A stretch of DNA of 64,000 nucleotides from Bacteroidales bacterium (GTDB taxonomy: Bacteria > Bacteroidota > Bacteroidia > Bacteroidales > UBA932): assembly GCA_017459075.1 (NCBI GenBank), contig JAFUDQ010000033.1, forward strand, positions 1 to 64,000, given 5' to 3'. The position numbers and the translations under genes are program-made. This document shows, piece by piece, positions 8,438 through 14,395 of this stretch. Position 1 is the first letter of the stretch; each line of letters starts with the position of its first letter. Below the pieces are notes generated by a model that searched no databases, had not been told where the DNA came from, and worked only from the letters and a program-made list of their open reading frames with translations.

Positions 8438-8641
8438 ATGAATAACAGAGAATTTACACCAGAAAGAGTAACGGAACTGAAGCCGAACGAGATTTTCGTT
8501 TTTGGTAGCAATCTTGCCGGAGCACATGGCGGTGGGGCAGCCCGCCTGGCGTATGAACGCTTCGGAGCTGTGTGGGGACAGGGCGTAGGCAAGACCCATA
8601 TACTACTTTCGTTTTTTAGACAGGTCCCGTCCTGTTGTTAG
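8438..8641 (+). pseudogene. Truncated phage-type conserved protein (A1S_2505-like)
   Basis: The reading frame starts well, with AGGAGGGA seven bases upstream of the ATG. About 50 residues (ELKPNEIFVFGSNLAGAHGG, then AARLAYERFGAVWGQGVG) match a conserved phage and bacterial protein I recall as the A1S_2505-type family, usually two to three times longer. After GQGVG the sequence changes to an unrelated tail (KTHILLSFFRQVPSCC) and stops at 67 residues. It is therefore a 5' fragment joined to foreign sequence. Bases 8642-8785 after it hold no gene that I can support. The family name is from memory; the truncation is what the sequence shows. Confidence 0.6.
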
Positions 8642-8785
8642 TTAATGTCAAGCAGCCGACCGTAGGTAGAGCCAACCGCACGGATTGGTAGATAGACCCT
8701 TTTTGTCGTGTCTGAAACAAAAACAATGATAGATTTTGCGACTTTGCTGCCTCTATAAGGCAAGTAAAATCAAGATTTAAAAACA

Positions 8786-9829
8786 ATGAAAATTTCCATC
8801 AAATCTATCCTTGGGGCCACCTGGAAGGTGGGACTTGGTTTGTTCGGGCTGGGGACGGCAATCATCGGCATTCTTGCTGCTATAACGTGGCATGAGAAAA
8901 CTCACGGTCACATGTATTGGTATGATCGAACACTGACGGGTAACATCGTCGTAGAGTCTTATTTCGATAACACGGTACGCGTGTGGGACAAGGAAAGCGG
9001 GTCTTACACTACCGGAAAGCTACGCTGGGTATCCGGCGCCCCCCGCAATGACAGCCTTACCGTATTCTGCGATACGGAAGGCAGGCGTGGTTACATCAAT
9101 GTAAAAACCGGCAAAATCGCCATTCCTGCACAGTACAACAAGGCATGGCAGTTCTCCGAAGGCCTGGGCGCTGTTATGGGAGAAAATGATTATATCGGAT
9201 TCATCGACAAGGATAATAATCTTGTCATCGATTATGAGATTCCTTACGAAAAGGGATTCGATTATGTTTTCAAAGACGGTTTTTGCGTTGTAAAATATTG
9301 GGATTCAGATAAATATCGTTGTGCCGTTTATGGGAAGGAAGGTGTGGTTCTTGGCTGGAATTACACTCGTATAGATGAGCCGGAATGCGGTTACCGGGTT
9401 GTTGAAAATGAGGACGGCTGCTGGCTGTACGACAGCAACTTTAACAAGGTGCTTCCGGATACTTATGAAAAATTGGCGGTTATCCGGGAGAAGAATGGCA
9501 TTTATGCTACCAAAAACCATATTAAGCAGCTGCTTGCCTTTGACGGGACTGTGATTGAACCCTTTGTCATTGATGACACCTACAAGCTGAAATATGTGGC
9601 AAAATATGATAAGTACGGCGATGCTGAATATGAAGAGCTTCATGATATTGTTGTGTATCAAATGGGTATTTGGGAGGGACTTATGGATTCAAGGACCGGA
9701 AGAATCATTACGCCTCCCGATTACTGGACCTTCGAAGCGATAACCAAAGACCTGGTTTTGGCCCAGTTGGCCCAGCCACGCGGAAGCGTTGTAATGGACC
9801 GCCACGGGAATGTACTGCGGAAACAGTAA
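8786..9829 (+). CDS. WG-repeat protein with N-terminal membrane anchor
   Basis: 347 residues. A hydrophobic helix at about residues 10-33 (GATWKVGLGLFGLGTAIIGI and onward) anchors it, with the bulk outside the cytoplasm. The rest consists of WG-type (KWG) repeats: units such as RRGYINVKTGKIAIPAQYNK, DYIGFIDKDNNLVIDYEI and VVMDRHGNVLRKQ, each a short beta-meander. WG-repeat proteins are common in gut Bacteroidota and mostly uncharacterised; binding is the usual guess. It sits alone between a truncated gene and a small fragment in the accessory island. Confidence 0.75.
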   Translation: MKISIKSILGATWKVGLGLFGLGTAIIGILAAITWHEKTHGHMYWYDRTLTGNIVVESYFDNTVRVWDKESGSYTTGKLRWVSGAPRNDSLTVFCDTEGRRGYINVKTGKIAIPAQYNKAWQFSEGLGAVMGENDYIGFIDKDNNLVIDYEIPYEKGFDYVFKDGFCVVKYWDSDKYRCAVYGKEGVVLGWNYTRIDEPECGYRVVENEDGCWLYDSNFNKVLPDTYEKLAVIREKNGIYATKNHIKQLLAFDGTVIEPFVIDDTYKLKYVAKYDKYGDAEYEELHDIVVYQMGIWEGLMDSRTGRIITPPDYWTFEAITKDLVLAQLAQPRGSVVMDRHGNVLRKQ

Positions 9830-9834
9830 AACCG

Positions 9835-9894
9835 ATGCCTACTGAAGTGTCCAAGGAACGTAAGAAAGTGATTAACGAATTGAGTAAGAAGTAA
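9835..9894 (+). other. Possible 19-codon fragment
   Basis: Five bases after the WG-repeat gene an ATG opens MPTEVSKERKKVINELSKK, a highly charged helix, ending four bases before the next gene. It is too short to judge. It could be the 3' end of a deleted gene or a leader for the gene that follows. Confidence 0.2.
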
Positions 9895-9898
9895 AACA

Positions 9899-10399
9899 GT
9901 GTTTAAGAGAATATATATAAAGTGGTTGGTATGGCGAGGCAAGGCTGTTGATATAGGTTCTAATGGCGCTTACCCTGCCGATGTATTGTCTAACTTCACC
10001 CCATACACCTTTACATTCCGTGGGATTGACTTCATTTCAATGGAGGCTCTATTGCAAGGATTGAAGTTTGAGGGTGTCGAAAAGCAGGCTAAGATATTCA
10101 AACTGGTTGGAGTACAGGCAAAGTTCAAGGGCAAGAAGCGTAAATGGTACCTTGACCAACGCCTCTACTGGCAAGGTAAACCCATGATGAGGGATTCAGA
10201 AGAATATCAATTGTTATTAAAAGAGGCTTTTGATGCATTAGCACAAAACGAGGACTTCCGAAAGGCGTTACTGGCAACAGGCAGTAAGCGGCTGTATCAC
10301 ACAATGGGTAAGTCTGACCCAACCAAGACTATATTGACAGAAGAGGAATTCTGCTCGATATTAGTAAAGATAAGAACGAGATTGCAGAACAATGGTTGA
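9899..10399 (+). CDS. NADAR-family protein (ADP-ribose-related glycosidase fold)
   Basis: 166 residues from a GTG at 9899. The core reads LSNFTPYTFTFRGIDFISME, then ALLQGLKFEG, the signature of the NADAR/YbiA family (SNF, then E, then QxxKF). Later come the Trp-rich YWQGKPMMRD and the C-terminal LYHTMGKSDP. Characterised members hydrolyse N-glycosidic bonds of riboflavin intermediates or ADP-ribosylated nucleobases and are frequent in phages and defence or counter-defence loci. The residues I expect to be important (the glutamate in SMEAL, the lysine in KFEG) are present. It lies next to the broken A1S_2505-like gene, so it may be the survivor of a larger phage-related cluster. Cytoplasmic. 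Confidence 0.75.
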   Translation: MFKRIYIKWLVWRGKAVDIGSNGAYPADVLSNFTPYTFTFRGIDFISMEALLQGLKFEGVEKQAKIFKLVGVQAKFKGKKRKWYLDQRLYWQGKPMMRDSEEYQLLLKEAFDALAQNEDFRKALLATGSKRLYHTMGKSDPTKTILTEEEFCSILVKIRTRLQNNG

Positions 10400-10472
10400 G
10401 AAGACAGAATACAATATTATACGTCGAGGCAAGTATTTGGGTTCATGGGAAGCCTGTTGTGCTGGTCATTGA
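10392..10472 (+). pseudogene. 5' fragment truncated at the island boundary
   Basis: An ATG overlapping the end of the NADAR gene opens 26 residues (EKTEYNIIRRGKYLGSWEAC) and stops inside the 3' end of the oppositely oriented DUF554 gene. It looks like a gene start joined to core sequence, which would mark the right-hand edge of the accessory island near 10,440-10,470. Confidence 0.3.
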
Positions 10473-11179
10473 TGCCAAAAGGATAGCTGAAAGCGGTCAA
10501 ACAGGGACTTTACAAGAAACCATACAACCGGGACCAGCAGCGACGGAAGGAAATTCAGGGTTTTGCAGTCTTTAATGTCCAGGAGGGACAGGCTGGAAGA
10601 CATAATCAGCACGCCTCCCACAATGGCCAGTTCGTTCACAAGTGTCCCCTGCAAAAGCGGGCTGGAAGACGCCAGGGTTGCAATCAGCCAGAACATTCCC
10701 TGCCAGCAGAAAAGAATCGGCGCCGTAACAATCATTCCAATACCGAAGGTGGTGGCAAACACCATCGACGTAACAAGATCAAGGGTCGCGTTTGTGTAAA
10801 GGAAGGTGTTGTCTCCCGTGAGAGCGCTCATCACCGGGCCGACGATGGAGAAAGTGCCGATGCAGAATAGCAGGCTGGCCGATATTATTCCTTTTGCCAG
10901 GCCTTCACCGGCCTTTTTGGCCATCAGCCTTTTCACTCGGCCGTCAAGGTCAAGTGCGGTGCCGATGATGCCACCGATGGCAAGGCTCAGTATGAAGAGG
11001 ACCGGAAATTCGCTCTTCGGAAGGTTTGTGACGAAGGACGATGCCCCCAGGGCCAGGGCCGCCAGCCCCATCGCATTGAAAAGGGTGGAGCGATACTTCT
11101 CTCCCAACCCCTTCCTGAACAAGGAGCCCACTATCGTGCCGGCAATGATGCAGGCGGTATTTACGATTGTTCCTAACAT
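10466..11179 (-). CDS. DUF554 integral membrane protein
   Basis: 237 residues from the ATG at 11179 (MLGTIVNTACIIAGTIVGS). An upstream in-frame extension to 11227 would cross its own promoter and is rejected. The Gly/Ala-rich hydrophobic segments, the GSLFRKGLGEKYRSTLFNAMG motif near the start and the repeated membrane helices match the DUF554 (YdfK/YqgA) family. These are inner-membrane proteins of unknown, possibly transport, function. The length fits the family (about 230). It is divergent from the lyase gene at 11242. Confidence 0.82.
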   Translation of the reverse strand: MLGTIVNTACIIAGTIVGSLFRKGLGEKYRSTLFNAMGLAALALGASSFVTNLPKSEFPVLFILSLAIGGIIGTALDLDGRVKRLMAKKAGEGLAKGIISASLLFCIGTFSIVGPVMSALTGDNTFLYTNATLDLVTSMVFATTFGIGMIVTAPILFCWQGMFWLIATLASSSPLLQGTLVNELAIVGGVLIMSSSLSLLDIKDCKTLNFLPSLLVPVVWFLVKSLFDRFQLSFWHQ

Positions 11180-11182
11180 CTT

Positions 11183-11213
11183 TTTGCAAATATAGGAAAA
11201 ATCCCTAAATTGG
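11183..11213. promoter_or_regulatory. Overlapping divergent promoters, DUF554 and lyase genes
   Basis: On the minus strand 11187-11194 reads TATATTTG, a perfect Bacteroidota -7 element. It would start transcription about three bases before the DUF554 ATG, giving an almost leaderless mRNA. On the plus strand TTTG (11183-11186), 19 bases and TAAATTGG (11206-11213) form a near-consensus promoter for the lyase. The two elements interlock, so initiation in one direction may affect the other. Confidence 0.5.
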
Positions 11214-11241
11214 TGCCCGCAAATCATTAAACATCAATATT

Positions 11242-12690
11242 ATGGCAGTCAAGTTTTATCAGCCTGAGAATCAGGTGCCGCTGGAAATGCACAAGGTGCG
11301 TGTGGTTCAGAAGCTGGCTCTTTTGCCGGTGGAAGAAAGGTTAAGGATGATTCAGGAAGCAGGTAACAATACCTTCCTCCTTCAGAATAAAGATATTTAT
11401 CTCGATATGATTACGGATTCCGGAGTTAACGGAATGTCTGATCAGCAGGTGGCGGCAATGAGTATTGCCGATGATTCTTATGCGGGTTCGGAGACTTTCA
11501 ACAGGGTGAAAGCTGCTGTAAAAGAGGTGTTCGGAACTGAAAATGTGCTTCCGGCGCATCAGGGCCGTGCGGCAGAGAATATCCTGGCAGAGGCTTATGT
11601 GAAGCCGGGAATGTACGCTCTTATGAATTTTCATTTCACTACTACCAAGGCTCATATCACCCGTCTTGGGGGAGAGGTGGTGGAACTGCTGGATAAGAAG
11701 GGTCTTATTCCCCAGAGTGACGATCCCTTCAAGGGTAATTTTGACCTCTCGCATCTTCGCAAGACTATAAAGGAACTCGGTCCGGAGAAGGTGGCTTTCG
11801 TGCGTGTGGAGGCCGGGACGAATCTTATCGGAGGCCAGCCGGTGTCTCTTGAGAATATGCTTGCGGTTACTGACATCTGCCATGAGTTTGGCGTAAAGAG
11901 TGTCCTGGATGCATCGCTTCTGCAGGATAATGTTTACTTTATGAAGACTCGTGAGCCTCGATGCAAGTTTATGACTACCAAGGAGATATATCATACCCTG
12001 GCAGACCGCTTCGATATTATTTACTTCTCTGCGCGCAAGCTTGGCTTCTCAAGGGGCGGTATCATTACTTCCCATGACAAGAAGTTTACAGATGAGATGA
12101 TGGAGTTTGTTCCGCTGTACGAGGGCTTCCTGACTTACGGCGGCATGGAGGTTCGTTCTATGGAGGCGATGGCTGTAGGTCTTCTTGAGTCTCTTGATAT
12201 GGAGTATATCAGCCAGGGTCCTGAGTTTATTGCTTATCTTGTCAAGGAACTGGATAGTTACGGTGTTCCTGTTATCAAGCCTGCGGGCGGCCTGGGTGCT
12301 CATCTTAACTGCTCTGAGATTGTGCCTCATGTGCCTCATGATCAGTATCCGGCTGCCGCTGTTGCGGCTGCGCTTTATATCGCTGGTGGTATCCGTGGTA
12401 TGGAGAGGGGTACTGTCAGTGAGCAGCGTGAGCCGGATGGCAAGGAGAGGTTTGCTGAGCTGGAGCTTCTGCGTCTTGCTATGCCTCGGCGTGTCTTCAC
12501 TCTTTCCCAGGTTAAGTATTGTGCTGACAGGGTTAAGTGGCTGTACGATAACCGTGAGCTTATCGGGGGACTTCAGTGGGAGTTTGAGCCTAAGGTCCTG
12601 CGGTTTTTCTTTGGCAGGATGAAGGAGATTGGGTATTGGCAGGAGGATCTTGTCAAGAAGTTCCGTGCTGATTTCGCTGATTCCCTCTAA
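11242..12690 (+). CDS. Beta-eliminating lyase, tyrosine phenol-lyase/tryptophanase family
   Basis: 482 residues, a PLP-dependent enzyme of the TnaA/TPL family that splits an aromatic amino acid into phenol or indole, pyruvate and ammonia. Lys266 in SARK is the expected PLP lysine; NTFLLQNKDIYLDMITDSG, SYAGS and HQGRAAEN are family hallmarks. The substrate-side residues resemble tyrosine phenol-lyase: FTTT at 132-135 (tryptophanase has FDTT) and the arginine of MERG at 387-390 (absent from E. coli TnaA). However, the conserved Arg of the DxxR motif near PLP is Leu226 here (DASLL), and the KK pair is RK. It may therefore be a divergent TPL with altered chemistry. Automatic annotation would probably say tryptophanase. 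Monocistronic, followed by a structured repeat. Confidence 0.85.
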   Translation: MAVKFYQPENQVPLEMHKVRVVQKLALLPVEERLRMIQEAGNNTFLLQNKDIYLDMITDSGVNGMSDQQVAAMSIADDSYAGSETFNRVKAAVKEVFGTENVLPAHQGRAAENILAEAYVKPGMYALMNFHFTTTKAHITRLGGEVVELLDKKGLIPQSDDPFKGNFDLSHLRKTIKELGPEKVAFVRVEAGTNLIGGQPVSLENMLAVTDICHEFGVKSVLDASLLQDNVYFMKTREPRCKFMTTKEIYHTLADRFDIIYFSARKLGFSRGGIITSHDKKFTDEMMEFVPLYEGFLTYGGMEVRSMEAMAVGLLESLDMEYISQGPEFIAYLVKELDSYGVPVIKPAGGLGAHLNCSEIVPHVPHDQYPAAAVAAALYIAGGIRGMERGTVSEQREPDGKERFAELELLRLAMPRRVFTLSQVKYCADRVKWLYDNRELIGGLQWEFEPKVLRFFFGRMKEIGYWQEDLVKKFRADFADSL

Positions 12691-12721
12691 TTCTTTTCCT
12701 ACCGCATCCTCACGCTGACAA

Positions 12722-12799
12722 AGCCTTGCCCTGCAGGCCCCCCGCCTCCTTTGGAGGTACCCCCTAGCCGGGGGTGGCACGACCTTGCAGGGCAAGGCT
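12722..12799 (+). repeat. Structured repeat element, copy A
   Basis: A 14-bp perfect outer inverted repeat (12722-12735 with 12786-12799, AGCCTTGCCCTGCA) encloses two inner hairpins: CCTCC-TTT-GGAGG (12745-12757) and CCCCC-TAGCC-GGGGG (12760-12774). The core, from the first hairpin to GGTGGCACGACCTTGCAG, recurs at 54268-54322 in the same orientation. It lies between the 3' end of the lyase gene and the 3' end of the oppositely oriented tRNA-Asp gene. Confidence 0.75.
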
Positions 12800-12879
12800 C
12801 TGCCAGCTTCACAAGGCTCACGCACCACGGAAATCCATTATATCCATTTTCAGTACACTTTTGCGAAATGTTAGATACG

Positions 12880-12913
12880 AAAAATGCCTCACACGTATGT
12901 GTGGGGCATTTTT
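12880..12913. terminator. Bidirectional rho-independent terminator
   Basis: AAAAATGCCTCACAC, a GTAT loop and GTGTGGGGCATTTTT form a 15-bp stem with one wobble pair and A/T runs on both sides. It begins three bases beyond the 3' end of the minus-strand tRNA-Asp and would also stop plus-strand transcripts. Confidence 0.8.
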
Positions 12914-12916
12914 GAG

Positions 12917-12990
12917 CGGTGCGGAAGGGACTCGAACCCTCGACCTCCGGCGTGACAGGCCGGCATTCTAACCAGCTGAACTACCGCACC
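12917..12990 (-). tRNA. tRNA-Asp (anticodon GTC)
   Basis: Read on the minus strand, a 7-bp acceptor stem (GGTGCGG with CCGCACC), D-loop AGCTGGTTAGA, anticodon arm with loop CTGTCAC (anticodon GTC) and T-arm GGTTCGAGTC give a complete cloverleaf of 74 bases. CCA is not encoded; discriminator base G. It stands alone between the lyase and the DUF389 gene. Confidence 0.95.
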
Positions 12991-13069
12991 AAGTAGCTGT
13001 GTTTCCCGTTTGGGATTGCAAATGTACAACAAAAAAGTCTATCTGCAAATTTTTTTTATGTTTTTTGCA

Positions 13070-14332
13070 TTATTTTTTCAATAACTCAAGAATCTGGCCC
13101 ACATCAACCGGCTTTTCAGGCTCCCGGGAGGCTTTCTGGATGGGCTCAGGAAGAACATCCTGACCGGACTCCGGCAGTGAATCGCCGGCTACGGCGGAAG
13201 AATCAGGGAAGTGCACCTTCAGCAAGGAATCCATTTTGTCAAGCCTGTCCTTCAGCTCCTGGATACGCGCGTCCCTCGCAAGAATAGACTCGTCGGTATG
13301 GGCATAGATACTGTTGACAATATCCCGGACCTCATCGTCACCAATTCCATAAGAAGCATCGTAAATGACAAGCCGCTCTGCCTTTATGCCATGCGCAGCA
13401 GCCTTTTCCTGAAGCGCAGCCCTCTGCTCCTGGCTAAGCGGCTCCCCGGCCAGGGTAATCAGGAGCCTGTTGCCGCCATCCTTGTAAATATTGTAATCAT
13501 AAATATAGGTTTTGCCGATAACCCTGTTCTCCGTTACAAAAGCCCTTGCGTTACTTGTGAATTGATTGTCCTTCACAAGGTTATAAGCTGTGATGAAGCT
13601 GGGAACAAGAATGATTACAAAGAAGGTGGAAATGACCCGGCGCCTCTTGCGAAGCTGCGCGAGCTCCGTCCCGGCCCCGCTCTCAGGAAAATGCAGGAAC
13701 TTAACCCCAAGATACGTAGCCGTGGCAATGAAAATCGCATTTATGAGAAAGAGGTACATCGCCCCGAAGAAATACTGCATGTTCAGGTTCGCAAGACCGA
13801 AGCCGGCTGTGCAAAGAGGGGGCATGAGCGCCGTAGCAATGGCAACTCCGGACAGCACAGTACCGCGCTCCTTCCGGCTGTTCTCCAGGATACCGGCCAG
13901 GCCGCCAAAGAAAGCAATCAACACATCATATATCGTAGGACTGGTCCTGGACATCAGTTCCGTAGGGTCCGCCAGGTTAAGAGGTGACAGCACAAAATAG
14001 ACGCAGGACGCAATCAAACTGATGAGCACCATGACAATCAGGTTCTTGGCCGCCATCTTCAGCAGGCCCACGTCATTCGTCCCGACGGCAAGGCCGATGC
14101 CCAGGATAGGCCCCATCACCGGGGAGATGAGCATGGCGCCGATGATTACGGCCGTAGAGTTTACATTCAGGCCAAGTGACGCAATCACAATTGCGCATGC
14201 CAGAATCCAGACATTCGCACCCTTGAACCATATTCCTTTCTTTATCCTTTCGGCCGCATCAGCCGTGTCAAGGTCGTTTTTCATGCCGGAAATCCTCCGG
14301 AACGCTTCCTTTGCCCGATATAGAAGATTCAT
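13070..14332 (-). CDS. DUF389 membrane protein
   Basis: 420 residues. Residues 30-250 hold about six membrane helices including the family hallmark AVIIGAMLISPVMGPILGIG and later FFGGLAGILENSRKERGTVL with VAIATALMPPLCTAGFGL. These conserved Gly/Pro-rich stretches define DUF389 (TIGR00341-type) proteins, inner-membrane proteins of unknown function. The last 170 residues are soluble, with a coiled stretch (RIQELKDRLDKMDSLLKV) and a Pro/Glu-rich tail. It is divergent from uvrA, with a TATTTTTG -7 element at 14348-14355. Confidence 0.85.
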   Translation of the reverse strand: MNLLYRAKEAFRRISGMKNDLDTADAAERIKKGIWFKGANVWILACAIVIASLGLNVNSTAVIIGAMLISPVMGPILGIGLAVGTNDVGLLKMAAKNLIVMVLISLIASCVYFVLSPLNLADPTELMSRTSPTIYDVLIAFFGGLAGILENSRKERGTVLSGVAIATALMPPLCTAGFGLANLNMQYFFGAMYLFLINAIFIATATYLGVKFLHFPESGAGTELAQLRKRRRVISTFFVIILVPSFITAYNLVKDNQFTSNARAFVTENRVIGKTYIYDYNIYKDGGNRLLITLAGEPLSQEQRAALQEKAAAHGIKAERLVIYDASYGIGDDEVRDIVNSIYAHTDESILARDARIQELKDRLDKMDSLLKVHFPDSSAVAGDSLPESGQDVLPEPIQKASREPEKPVDVGQILELLKK

Positions 14333-14347
14333 AAACGTCGATTTTTA

Positions 14348-14376
14348 CAAAAATAAGATTTTTTAACGTATATTTG
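14348..14376. promoter_or_regulatory. Divergent promoters, DUF389 gene and uvrA
   Basis: TATTTTTG on the minus strand (14348-14355) and TATATTTG on the plus strand (14369-14376) both match the Bacteroidota -7 consensus TAnnTTTG. They lie 16 and 20 bases from the two start codons. No LexA-type box is recognised. Confidence 0.6.
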
Positions 14377-14395
14377 TATTTCAAGTGAGAAAATT

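Noticed and set aside
8642-8785. Minus-strand coding remnant (FRHDKKGLSTNPCGWLYL)
   Set aside because: A short reading frame looks protein-like but has no start, no recognised family and no second supporting fragment.
11180-11227. N-terminal extension of the DUF554 protein
   Set aside because: It spans a perfect -7 promoter element and lacks similarity to the family start MLGTIVN.
12774-12971. 65-codon plus-strand frame between the lyase and tRNA-Asp
   Set aside because: It runs over the structured repeat, the terminator and the tRNA gene.
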